NCBI RefSeq assembly: GCF_910594005.1
Contig: NC_057815.1
Coordinates: 62,200,052-62,264,051, forward strand
From: Cervus elaphus
Lineage: Eukaryota; Chordata; Mammalia; Artiodactyla; Cervidae
DNA: 64,000 nucleotides
Direction: 5' to 3'
Shown here: one piece after another, positions 11,064 to 21,488 of the stretch
Layout: every line of letters starts with the position of its first letter
Position numbering within the stretch: position 1 is the stretch's first letter
Made by a program: the position numbers and the translations under genes
The notes under the pieces: generated by a model
The model's database searches: none
Seen by the model: the letters and a program-made list of their open reading frames with translations, nothing else
Told to the model about the DNA's origin: nothing

Positions 11064-11814
11064 TGGTGGGGGGGCACAGAAATAATCATGTCAAACAATA
11101 AAGGGTTAGAAGACATAATGGATATTTTAATCAAAGCCAAATGAAGTCAAAAATAAAACCATGAATATTAGGAAAAAACATGGAAAAGACAACTCATACA
11201 TATCTCTAAAAATAATAATTGCTATGGAGTATGCTTATTGGTTAAAATAGGCTTTCTGAGTTTAAATTTTAAAAAGTTATGTAGTATTTATTTTAAAGAT
11301 CACTTAAAATACAAAGTTTGAAAACAAATATATAGAATGAAAAAATATTCTTACTTAAGTAAAACTATTTAGTGATATCAACTTTGGCTACTTTAGAGAA
11401 AATAATTCAGTTAAAATGATAATTACACAATGATGAGAGGAATGCTTCAAAAAAACAATATAATATTTGTGCCTTGCCTGAATCTAAACACATAACTTTA
11501 ACCTGAAAGAAATATACGTAGAAAATTAAGAAGTCAAAATTATGGTAAGAAATTTTAAAATGTTACTATTTCTTAAAATGAATGGGTAATCCTAAATTGG
11601 CAATGATATAGATTTGACAGCACTAACAGAAATTTTGTACCAAAAGGTTTATGTATAAACCTACACGCAAATATATGAGATTACAGAGCATTTTAAGCAT
11701 AAAAGTAAGTAAGCCATGTTCTAATTATAAGTGAGAAGTGAAAAAGAATGAATATATATTTACAAGACAGAGACAGACTCAAAGATCTTGAAATCAAGCT
11801 TTGTAGGTACTTAA
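11064..11814. other. AT-rich intergenic DNA, nothing recognised
   Basis: Both strands are AT-rich with no open frame that looks coding. A possible old repeat background is too diverged for me to name. Confidence 0.5.
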
Positions 11815-11884
11815 AAAGAGGAATGTGGGGTGAAGGGATAAATAGGGAGATTGGGATTAAAATACACACACTATTATATATAAG

Positions 11885-12208
11885 GGCTTCCCCGGTGGCT
11901 CAGCTGGTAAAGAATCTGCCTGCAATGCAGGAGACCCTGGTTCAATTCCTGGGTCAGGAAGATCCCCTGGAGAAAGGGTAGGTTACCCACTCCAGTATTC
12001 TTGGGCTTCCCTGGTGGCTCAGATGGTAAAGAATCCTCCTGCAATGTGGGAGAGATGGGTTCGATCCCTGGTTTGGGAAGATCCCCTGGAAGAGGGCATG
12101 GTAACCGACTCCAGTATTCTTGCCCGGAGATTCCGCACAGACGTAGGAGCCTGGTGGGCTACAGTCCATAGCGTCGCAGAGTCGGCCATGACTGAACGAC
12201 TAAGGACA
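11885..12208 (+). mobile_element. Composite Bov-tA SINE with two tRNA-like heads
   Basis: The first head starts at 11885 (GGGCTTCCCCGGTGGCTCAG) and breaks off after ACTCCAGTATTCTTG. A second head starts near 12004 and continues to the full BovB-derived tail ending near 12205. This head-head-tail arrangement recurs at 14680 and 23920. Confidence 0.88.
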
Positions 12209-12319
12209 GTACAGCACTATATATAAAACAGACAACTAACAAGTACCTACTTATAGCACAGAGAATTCTACTCAATAATCGCTAATAACCTATATGGGAA
12301 ACAAATTCTGCAAAAGAAT

Positions 12320-12362
12320 GAATATATATATATATATCTATATATATATATATATATATATA
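12320..12362. repeat. (TA)n microsatellite
   Basis: A near-pure TA dinucleotide run has one TC interruption near 12338. It sits inside the split L1 3' end. Confidence 0.9.
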
Positions 12363-12364
12363 TC

Positions 12365-12590
12365 TAGTATTGTCCCATGTGGGGCTAATGGTAAAGAACC
12401 CACCTGCCAATGCAGGAGACTCAGGAAAGAGATGTAGTTTTGATACCTGGGTTGGGAAGATCCCCTGGAGGAAGAAATGGCAAACTACTCCAGTATTCTT
12501 GCCTGGAAAATTCCATGGACAGAGGAGCCTGGTAGGCCCCAATCCCTGGGTTCACAAAGTGTCAGACGCCACTGTGCGCTAACACTTTTA
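12365..12590 (+). mobile_element. Diverged Bov-tA SINE
   Basis: The head is altered (GTGGGGCTAATGGTAAAGAA). The middle GATCCCCTGGAGGAAGAAAT and the tail CAGAGGAGCCTGGTAGGCCC are clear. Confidence 0.85.
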
Positions 12591-13000
12591 TATATGTGTA
12601 TAACTGATTCAGTTTGTTGTACACCTGAAGCTAACAGAACATTGTAAATCAACTATACTCCAATAAAAATTTGAAAAAACAATCTGATCTGAAAAAAAAA
12701 ATAACATAATAAAGGTCACAAATCAAAACTTAAAAAAAAAAATCAATACCTTAAAAGAGACAGAATATTATAAATGCATATATATGAAAAGATTTAGTAA
12801 CAATATGAAATAATAAATGGATCAAATGTAAATAATAATGTAAATCACAAAAGGTAATGAATAGTAAAACGATGAGAGACAAAACTTGAGAGATATAGTT
12901 AAACTGATATCTAATACATCTATAACCTAAATGAGTATATTACAAACAAAAATCTTTATGCTTTTTAAAATAATTACTTAATACAGTAATTAAAATAACT

Positions 13001-13236
13001 AACTTCAGTATGGGCTTCCTTGGTGGCTCTGTGATAAAGAATCACCTGCCAATACAGGAGATGCGGGTTTCACCCCTGGATCGGGAAGATTCCCCTGAAA
13101 AGGATATGGCAGCCCACTCCAGAATTCTTGCCTGGGAAATCCTATAGACATAGGAGCCTGGTGGGCTACAGTCCATGGGGTCACAAAAGAGTCAGACACG
13201 ACTTGGTGACTAAACAACAGCAACAAACTTCAGTAT
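13001..13236 (+). mobile_element. Bov-tA SINE with 11-bp target-site duplication
   Basis: The element runs from 13012 (GGGCTTCCTTGGTGGCTCTG) to the GACTTGGTGACTAAACAACAG tail. AACTTCAGTAT flanks it at 13001-13011 and 13226-13236. Confidence 0.9.
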
Positions 13237-13640
13237 AAAGAGAGAAAACAGAATAAAAATAAAATCATAAACTACTGGAAATTTTTAAAATTTAATAAGA
13301 AATTTCTAAGAATGAAAGATTTTATTTAAAGAGAGTCATAAAATACTAAGAAATTATTCAATTGAAAACAAAGATAAAAAATTGGGACATGGCATGTAAA
13401 AAATTATTTTAAAATGCTGTACAATGAAATGAATCATTTTATGACTCAAGATTGGACATTTAAGATTTGTAAAATATTTTAAAGTTGTAATATTTAAAAA
13501 AATTATTTTATAACTAACAAAAATATTTTATTCGTTGTAATTCACTACATTAAAAAAATTAAGGGAAATGTATGTAGGGCTTCAAAGGTATATGGGATAT
13601 TTTTATGCCTCCCACTCATTTGTGGGGGGGCGGGTAAAAT
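13237..13640. other. AT-rich intergenic DNA
   Basis: Nothing coding or RNA-like is recognised here. There is a short G run at 13622. Confidence 0.5.
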
Positions 13641-13649
13641 AGACATAGA

Positions 13650-13863
13650 AGTGAAAGTGTTAGTTGATCAGTCATGTCCTACTCTTGTGTCCAACCCTTT
13701 GCAAGCCCTGGGACTGTAGCTCCTCTGTCCATGGGTTTTCCAGGCAAACAACTGGAGTGAGTAGACATTCCCTTCTCCAGGCATCTTCCAGACTCAGGGA
13801 TTAACCCTGGGTCTCCTGCATTGCAGGTAGAATCTTTACCATCTGAGCCACCAGCGAAGCCCC
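13650..13863 (-). mobile_element. Bov-tA SINE, antisense
   Basis: On the minus strand GGGCTTCGCTGGTGGCTCAG starts near 13861. The tail ends near 13655. Confidence 0.87.
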
Positions 13864-13884
13864 TAAATAGGCCTAAAACAAGAT

Positions 13885-14215
13885 TTATTATCTTAACTGT
13901 TTTTAAGGGTACAGTTCAGTGACATTAGATATATTTCCCTTCTACAACCATTACCATCACTCATCTCCTGACTCTTTTCATCTTGTAAAACTGAAATTCT
14001 ATACCTATCAAAAAATAACGCTACATTCTCTCCTCCTCAAAGCCCCTAGAAACTACCATTACACTTTTTATCTTTATGATTTTGACCCTTCGAAATATCT
14101 GAGTGGAATCACAGAGCATTTGTCTTTTTCTTACTGGCATTATGTCCTCAAGTTTTATCCTTTTTGTAGCACATTACAGAATTCCCTCCCTTTTTAAGGA
14201 CAAATAACATTCCAT

Positions 14216-14246
<31 letters not shown>

Positions 14247-14500
14247 ATTTTGTGTGTATAACACATTTCTCTTATCTATTTATTGATTGATGGACAGGGG
14301 ATGCTTCCATGCTTTAGCTATTGTGAATAATGCTGCAATAAACATGGGTGTACAAATATGTATTCAAGATCTTGTTTTCAATTATTTTGGGTATATATTA
14401 AAAAATGGAATTGCTGGATTATATGGTAAACTTATTTTTAATTTTTTAAGAAACTGCTTTCTGCTAAAATTTTTGTGAACCTAAATTGATCTAAAATATA
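13885..14500 (-). mobile_element. Old L1 3' portion, antisense
   Basis: It has the antisense L1 3'-end signature (GGTACAGTTCAGTGACATTA), then the antisense ORF2 C-terminus near 14300-14450 (TTGTGAATAATGCTGCAATA, ATTGCTGGATTATATGGTA). A (GT)n run at 14219-14248 lies inside. Confidence 0.75.
14219..14248. repeat. (GT)n microsatellite
   Basis: About 15 GT repeats, directly visible. Confidence 0.92.
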
Positions 14501-14677
14501 GTATATTAAAAAAAACTTTTAAAATTTTAAAGGAAAAATTAGTGTAGGAAAGATAGATCAGTGAGATGTTTGATTTTATCTATTTATTCTTACAAATTAA
14601 ATTTAAACCAGGCAGAAAGGGAACTTTTGTAATATGCATTATACAGCAAAATTTAAAAATTACCTATTTGAGGAACA

Positions 14678-14912
14678 TGACTTCCCTGATAACTCAGTTG
14701 GTAAAGAATCTGCCTGCAATGCAGGAGATTCTGGTTTGATTCCTGGGTCGGGAAGATCTGCTGGAGATGGGATAGGCTACTCACTCCAGTTTTCTTGGAT
14801 CCACCTGCAATGCAGGAGACCTTGGTTCGATCCTTGGGTTGAGAAGGCCCCCTGGAGAAGACTACCCACTCCAGAATTCTGGCCTGGAGAATTCCATGGG
14901 GTGCTCATCATC
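14678..14912 (+). mobile_element. Composite Bov-tA SINE, second head 5'-shortened
   Basis: The head at 14680 (GACTTCCCTGATAACTCAGT) breaks off after ACTCCAGTTTTCTTGG. A second head begins inside CCACCTGCAATGCAGGAGAC at about 14799. The tail stops early near CCATGGGGTG. Confidence 0.85.
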
Positions 14913-16415
14913 TCAATTCCTATTTGATATAGTTGAAATCTAAAAGTAATGGGTTTATAAGAAACATAAGCACATACTCCCAGCTTGCAGCTTAAAAAAT
15001 GTAATGACCTAGATGAAAATACCAAAAAATTTTAGGACAAAGCTTTTTAAACCTGAAAAATGGTTTGAAATAACTGTGTAATGTATTCTTAAACTGGATT
15101 ATGTTTATTTATCCACTGATATGTGCTAAATATTAATATTACATCTTGCCTGGGCGGTAGGAGAAATTGTGTCCTTTCAATTATACACTTGAATGTGTTA
15201 TTCTTTCAGTTCAGCAAAAATTCAAATATTTTGGATGAAAATGTAGCTCTATGTGGTCCTATGAACTTGAATAATTGATTAAACCTCTAGGATCCTCTGT
15301 TCAAATCTATAAAATAATATTTATTTCTAGCTATAGGGGTTGGGAGAAGAATTAAAATATATTAAAATCCTTAGTTAAAATACTTGTAAGGCAGAAAGAC
15401 AATTAAATATTTATATTGTCAATTTAAATGGGGTCCTAAATATCTGTTTCCTCAGTCAAGACAGTACCCATCAAGGTCTGATACCATGATATCACTTAGA
15501 AGTCAAAAAGGTAAGAAAAACAGGTGCATGATTATCCACAGAAACTCAGTGGAACTGGAGCATGATGACTTCAGATACAGCCAGCTAAAATGTGGGCTTG
15601 GGAAATTTCATGAAAAATTTTACAGATAAAAAGTAATAAAATTAAGAAAACAGCAGATATGACTCTAAAGAATATTGGTATTAATACACTTTACCATAAT
15701 TTTTTTATATATCAGAACATAGTGATTATGGAAAATTCTAATATTCTGACATGTCAAGGTCAATAACATATTTCAATATTTAGGTTAATTTCACACAGAG
15801 TGCACTTCATAATTTCTATAGAGACATTGGAAGATTATTATGCAGATACTCCCATCACAAATGAATCCTTCTCTAAGACAACCCCAAATTGCTGCAAAAG
15901 GTGAAAAGACTGGCTCTGGCCCCAACAATATACTTACAGTGGGGGTACTGTACTTGACTCATCTTAAGTAGGGAGTATTGTACTCAACTTGTATCGGGTA
16001 TAGTCGAATTTCAGTATACCAGCAACTGGCTTACAACTAATGCAGGTGGATTCTATATTTTAAGACAGATGGTGATAAACTCAAGGGGCTTGCTGTGGTG
16101 GAAAGAAAGCCAATTCCCTAGAGTTTTAAAAGCCAAGTCAGACTGACATAGTCAAACCCAGAAGAATGTTGTAATTAGGGATAAGTATTAAAGTCTTGTC
16201 ATTTAGCTAACTTACTAATTTGAATTTGATGGACTTTTATTAAAACAAGCATAAATGTGTTGATAGCTTTCTTTTTATAGAAAGCCTTTTGGAAAAAAAT
16301 TTTGAAGGAAAAGTGGAATGTGACATCTCTTCCTCCTTGTGTATATACTTTAAGTTTTATATATACAGAAATTGCAGAGGGATTCTCTCTCAGTTTGTCT
16401 CTCTAGGACTGGTCC
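14913..16415. other. Intergenic DNA, no gene recognised
   Basis: AT-rich, apart from a slightly more balanced part at 15880-16150. Two degenerate 29-bp direct repeats lie at 15939-15996. There is no long open frame and no repeat family I can name. Confidence 0.5.
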
Positions 16416-16417
16416 CT

Positions 16418-16548
16418 GGAGAAGGAAATGGCAGCCCACTCCAGTACTCTTGCCTGGAAAATCCCATGGATGGAGAAGCCCGGTAGGCTGCAGTCCATGG
16501 GGTCACAAAGAGTAGGACATGACTGATCAACTTCATTTTCACTTAGGA
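16418..16548 (+). mobile_element. BovA monomer SINE
   Basis: It starts at GGAGAAGGAAATGGCAGCCC, has GCAGTCCATGGGGTCACAAA, and ends ACTTCATTTTCACTTA. It has no tRNA head. Confidence 0.85.
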
Positions 16549-17084
16549 TTGGTCCAATTTTAAATAAAAGAAGAGCATCCAAAAGTAATTGGCTTGGTGA
16601 GCTCTCAGTATAAGTAAATGATAAACTACCTGAAAACAGACTTGAAATTCTCATACCATATTGCACTTAACTTAGATTGTCTGATCTCCACTGGGTAACG
16701 AGAAGAAAGAGTGCACCCTTAACTCTCTGATAGGCTTCAGAGTAGCTTGTTTCTCTCTGGGTAACCCTGGGGATAGGCTTCAAGAAGGGTTCAGTCATTC
16801 ACCTCAGTCCTACCCCAACCAGCCTTACACAAACATACACAAATCAGCAAAGCCTGAGTCACACAGTATGTGGTAGAACTGAACTTGGAATTCATGTGCT
16901 TATCATCTTCCATTCATCTTATCTCTACAAAGGACAATTCCAAGACTAGATTAGAATCACTATTAATCAAACATAATCCTATTTTGAGGCCTATTCTAAA
17001 TTCATACATAAACTGACCCAGTAGTTATGCTGAACAAGAAGGAAAATTTTTCAGCCCTTAAGGACATTCATTACATTTTGCTCA
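16549..17084. other. Intergenic DNA
   Basis: I see no gene or repeat I can support. Confidence 0.45.
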
Positions 17085-17087
17085 GAC

Positions 17088-17317
17088 TCTGTCTGAGTAA
17101 AGAGTCAGACATGTCTGACTCTTCCTACCCCATGGACTGTAGCCCACCAGGCCCTCCATCCATGGTATTTCCCAAGCAAGAATTCTGGAATGGATTGCCA
17201 TTTTCTTCTTCAGGGGATCTTCCCGATCCAGGGGTTAAGCCGGGGTCTCCTACATTGCAGGTGGCCTCCTGCACCACAGGCAGATTCTTTACGAACTGAG
17301 TCACCAGGGAAGCCCTA
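17088..17317 (-). mobile_element. Bov-tA SINE, antisense
   Basis: The minus-strand head is GGGCTTCCCTGGTGACTCAG near 17316. The BovB-derived part extends to about 17095. Confidence 0.87.
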
Positions 17318-18838
17318 CATTTTAGTTGGAGAGAAAAACATATAATTAAAAATTCCTAAAGAAATAATGATTTTAATGATATAGTAATTGAAGAAACTTT
17401 TTACAGAGTTTAGACCTTAGACGTGAAAGATGCAAAAAAAAAAAAGCCATGAATAACATGATTAACAAGTATAAACAGTGAACAGATATGAAATCCCACA
17501 GCAAGCAAAGAGAAAACATACATCTATTAACAAGACGAGAAGATGTGTAATAAATGTGTAATTTACAAGTAAATGTATATTGGGTTTCAAATAATGTCTG
17601 AATCCCTCAAAAAACCTTCCCAATAAAATATATTATCTAACTATAATAAAGCTGAAACTTAATAACAAAGGGAGAATTAGAGGAGAGTTTAAAATATAAT
17701 GCAACTAACTTATGAGAAAAAACATTTATAAAAATTAATAATATTTAAAGAACTTCATGATAAACTATTATGATATGTCTAAAGCATATATCCAAAGAAG
17801 TTTCCTCTATTTTTAGCTTTACAACCTCTATCAAAAGAAAAGACAAATTAGCAATAATAAAGAAAATATTTGATACAAAAGTCCAAAAAAGAGCAAGAGA
17901 GCAAATTTAAAGCAAGAAAATAACTTAGACAAGAGCAGAAATTCATGCAATTAAAATAAGAAAAACTATGAAATATACATTAAGGAAAACAAAAAATTAC
18001 TTAAAATATTCAAATCGATATTTTTCTTGTAAAAAAATTGATTAAGGGGAAATTAGAAATGAGACACAATTAAACCAAATTCAGACCTTCAAAGATCATG
18101 AGAAATAAATAGCATGCACTCAACTTAAAATAATGTTTATATTACAAATACTATAAGCTAACAAATTTGAAAATGAAAAATAACACAAAAGAATTAAAAC
18201 ATAAGCAAGGAAAACTTATTAAAGAAATTAACCTCTTATTCAAATCTCTCCAATCCACTGTATTCCCCTAACAAGCAAGTATGCCATCAAAAACAATGGA
18301 TCTATATTGTTTCTCTTTACTGAAGAAGAACAAGTTTCTTTATTCTTGAATTATACAAAGTATGACCAGATATAGTAAAATAGGAAAGACGTACAATTTA
18401 TTCACAAGGTGCTTATAAGGTCAAACGTGTGTGCTGTGCAAGTAATATATATCAATGGAAACAAAGTTATAGGTGTAGTTTCTTCATAAATTTATATTAA
18501 AATTTATAAATAAAAGTTAACCAGTAACACTGCTCTAAAACCATATAAATAATCAAAGAATGTTTATTCCAATGATACACTTTTGATTTAATTTAGCAAA
18601 GTTAAATATTTCTTTACAGTATTAAAAAAAGATAAAAAATCATATAATGATCCAATATTTATAGAAATTATGTAAAATCATTTTATATATTTCTATGTCA
18701 ATTTATAATAAAAACAATTTTAAAAAGAGGAAAACTTTTTGATTGAATAAAGGATATTTACTGAAAAGCCCAAGTTGTATCATACTTAACAAGGAGTTTT
18801 CAGACTTCATCTTATTAACATCAAAAGCAAGGCAACGA
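17318..18838. other. Very AT-rich intergenic DNA
   Basis: A-rich plus strand of low complexity, with no supported gene. It may contain old, unrecognisable LINE sequence. Confidence 0.45.
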
Positions 18839-18917
18839 GGGACTTCCCTGACAGCCAGTAATTAAGACTTTACCTTCCAACATACGGGGTTGCAGATTCG
18901 ATCCCTAATCAGAGAGC
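18839..18917 (+). mobile_element. CHR-type tRNA-derived SINE fragment
   Basis: GGGACTTCCCTGACAGCCAG, TTAAGACTTTACCTTCCAAC and GCAGATTCGATCCCTAATCA match the 5' end of the cetartiodactyl CHR family rather than Bov-tA. It is truncated 3'. Confidence 0.7.
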
Positions 18918-20494
18918 TATGATTTCACATACATTGGAGTCAAAAAGAAAGCATAAAAGAGAAATAAATAGTGTAACACATTCAATGAAGACTTTAAAAA
19001 TGGTCCATATTAAAAAACAAACAAACAAACAAAAAATCCTTAAGAAAAAAAGAACAAGCCACTCCATAATACTGGTAATTGTGAGAGGTGAAGAAAGCAT
19101 TAAATATTTAATGTTTCTGAAGTAAAAAAAAAATGTATTTGTAAGTATCAGGAATAAATGAATTATGTTCAATATTTCTGAGAGGTAATATTGGATGAAA
19201 ATGGAGAATAACTTATTCAATTCAAGCTGGAAGGCAATGGTGAAGTCACTAAAGTAATTCCAGGTGATAGGTAGGAAAGAAGATGCCTAAGCTGGCTTTG
19301 TTTTGAGAAAGAGGAAAAAGTGAATGTTGACAATTCGTTATAGAAGGCTTATTCTTAAAAGTGAGAAAATATTCTATTTTAAGAGGCAGGGTGGTTTTTT
19401 GGTATGATTTTAAAATGGAAGTAGTAGGGGAAAACTGGGAAAAATTAAATAAAATGTAATGAGTTCACATAAATTGAATGGAAGAAATGTGTTTTCTTGT
19501 TAGTTGGTTAGAGAGGGATCAGAGTAAAATTGAGTTTCTCTTTATTCTATCTAATTTACATTACTTCTGTAATATTAATGTAAAATTACTATTTTATTTT
19601 GTCTCTCCTCTAATTATTAATTTGTGAAAAATTTAAAGAGAATGTAGATTTCATTCTCAGATGGAAAGAAGACACAAAATAAGTACTTTCCTCTCTTATT
19701 CTGTGCTTATAAAATAACATTTATCATTACGTTTCTTAATTTGTTTAACAGATTATGCTGTCTCTCCAGACTATGTAGTTTTGAAGGCCATCTTGAATAA
19801 ACCTGAAGATCCCACCGGTCTGTGGGGAAGTAGTTTTATTTGAGATCCACAAAAGAAGAATGCTGTCAGATGAATAGTGTATTTCTAAATTAGAAATCCA
19901 GAGACTTTGACCTCATTAAATTAATGACCTCATGTATACTTCCTAGTTTTTCCATCAGAAAGACAACATTGAAAATAGAGGAATTTTGATAATGATGAGC
20001 AAAATATAGAATTTATTTTCCAGAGGAAAATAACAATAGCCTTCAAACTGGAAATTCCAGTCCCTATTTGAATATAGGATAAAGTGGCATCTGGCTGCAG
20101 ATTATCTCTTTCCATCAGACAATCATTGAAGCTGATTTTCTTTCCCTCAATTGTCTCAGCATTCTTTGATGTTTTTGTTCATGGAGATATTGGTTAATGA
20201 TGAGATGAGTCCTTCTCAGAGTGAGGAGATGAAAACACTTATAAAGTATGGTGGCCATGCCAGTGATGTTGAGATTCTGGAGACACTTACTGGGAATGCA
20301 GTAAACACTCTTTTATGTCATGGCCAAAATGGTGCTCTCAGGAAGGCATTATTAGACCCTGATTATATTGCCAACAGAAGTATCCCTTTTGCTTCTATTT
20401 TCTCCCCTGGATTCTCTTCCCTTTCCTCCTCCTTTCTCTTTCCCTTGCTCCTCTTTCCCTTCATTTCTCTTCCCTTAGCTGATATATATTCCTT
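18918..20494. repeat. 3' flank of OR52N4 copy A, homologous to 55530-56810
   Basis: CTGAGAGGTAATATTGGATG near 19180 aligns with CTGAGAGGTAGCATTAGATG near 55560. Weaker matches continue toward the receptor stop codons. No gene is seen. The open frame at 20151-20579 overlaps the receptor 3' end and is not conserved. Confidence 0.55.
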
Positions 20495-21460
20495 TCATAT
20501 GCTGTGGGGTTTAGTATCCTTAGAACCTAAAAGGATCCTTATGACACAGTCTCGTATCTGCTTGGTTTTCACTCCATAGACGATAGGGTTCATAGTGGGA
20601 GGCAAGAGCAGATAAATATTGGCCACAATGATGTGGCATGATGGAGGAATCCTGTGACCCCCAAAGCGGTGGGAAAAGAAACAGAAGAAGGCTGGGCTGT
20701 AGGAGAAAACTATAGCACAGATGTGGGCAGTGCAGGTGCTGAAGGCCTTCCGCCGAGCTTCTGCGGAGGAGAGGCTGACCACCGCCCAGAGGATCATGGT
20801 GTAGGAGACTGAGATGCACAAGATGTCAAAACCCCCAATCAGGAGGGCGACCATTAGACCATAGATGACATTGATCTTGATATTTCCACAAGATAATTTG
20901 GCTACAGCCATGTGGTCACAGTAGGTATGGTGTATTATATTGCCTCTGCAATAGGGTAGTCTTTTGATGATGAAAGTCAAGGGAATGACAAGCAACACAC
21001 CTCTCAGGAAAGTGGCAAGCCCAGCCTTTGCAATGATAGGATTGGTGAGGATAGTTGAGTAATGCAGAGGGTAGCAGATGGCTACATAGCGGTCTAAGGC
21101 CATAAGCATAAGCACCCCAGACTCCATCCCTGTGAAGGCATAGATGAAGAACATCTGGACCAGGCATTCATCAAAGCTAATTTCCTTAAGATGGAACCAG
21201 AAGATGCAGAGGGCTTTAGGAATTGTAGTAGTGCACATGACAAGGTCAGTTAGAGACAGCATGGCCAAAAAGTAATACATGGACTTGTGCAAGGAATCCT
21301 CATATCGAATGAGGTAGAGGAGTCCACAATTACCAGCCACAGCCACAACATACATTGTGCAGAATGGCAAAGAAATCCAGAAATGCCTGTCCTCCAGTCC
21401 TGGGATTCCAGTAAGAATGAATGAAGCTGGTGTCAGGTCTGTTTGGTTTAGAATTATCAT
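20495..21460 (-). CDS. OR52N4-like: Olfactory receptor, OR52N4-like (copy A)
   Basis: A class I odorant receptor of 321 residues, the usual length. It signals through Golf in olfactory cilia (family knowledge). The ATG at 21460-21458 aligns with the starts of copies B and C and of human OR52N4 (MIILNQTDLTPASFIL). N-glycosylation site NQT is at residue 5. Visible hallmarks: GN in TM1 (about 43-44), SMYYFLAMLSLTDLVM with the TM2 aspartate, C99, MALDRYVAICYPL (DRY 123-125), ECL2 cysteines at about 171/181/191, SY in TM5, KAFSTC in TM6, and NPIVYG in TM7. The C-terminus is GSKDTKPHSI. Nothing is broken. A splice acceptor (CTACTAG) ends at 21488. In that exon the first ATG (21480-21478) opens a 5-codon out-of-frame uORF that stops at 21463, which could lower translation. 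Copies B and C lack it. Confidence 0.93.
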   Translation of the reverse strand: MIILNQTDLTPASFILTGIPGLEDRHFWISLPFCTMYVVAVAGNCGLLYLIRYEDSLHKSMYYFLAMLSLTDLVMCTTTIPKALCIFWFHLKEISFDECLVQMFFIYAFTGMESGVLMLMALDRYVAICYPLHYSTILTNPIIAKAGLATFLRGVLLVIPLTFIIKRLPYCRGNIIHHTYCDHMAVAKLSCGNIKINVIYGLMVALLIGGFDILCISVSYTMILWAVVSLSSAEARRKAFSTCTAHICAIVFSYSPAFFCFFSHRFGGHRIPPSCHIIVANIYLLLPPTMNPIVYGVKTKQIRDCVIRILLGSKDTKPHSI

Positions 21461-21462
21461 GA

Positions 21463-21480
21463 TCAAGTTGGTATAATCAT
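21463..21480 (-). promoter_or_regulatory. Short uORF in the OR52N4 copy A leader
   Basis: ATG ATT ATA CCA ACT TGA lies 2 bases upstream of the receptor ATG and in another frame. It follows a predicted acceptor AG at 21489-21488, so it would be the first ATG of the coding exon. Confidence 0.45.
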
Positions 21481-21488
21481 TAAGCACC

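Larger units (their letters stand above)
11815..12690 (+). mobile_element. L1 3' end split by two SINEs
   Basis: L1 3' UTR blocks lie at about 11815-11884 (GGGATAAATAGGGAGATTGG), 12216-12330 (CTAATAACCTATATGGGAAA) and 12600-12685 (TAACTGATTCAGTTTGTTGT, then CAACTATACTCCAATAAAAA). The same sequence unbroken is seen at 62415-62706. Confidence 0.75.

Noticed and set aside
20151..20579. 142-codon plus-strand frame ahead of OR52N4 copy A
   Set aside because: It overlaps the receptor 3' end in antisense, its start lies in duplicated flank, and copies B and C do not keep the frame.
21461..21487. Longer N-terminus for OR52N4 copy A starting at 21487
   Set aside because: The first codon there is GTG and sits at the predicted splice acceptor. 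The conserved ATG is 21460-21458. The same reasoning rejects 45071 (GTG) for copy B, 57786 (TTG) for copy C and 6905 (TTG) for OR56B copy 1.
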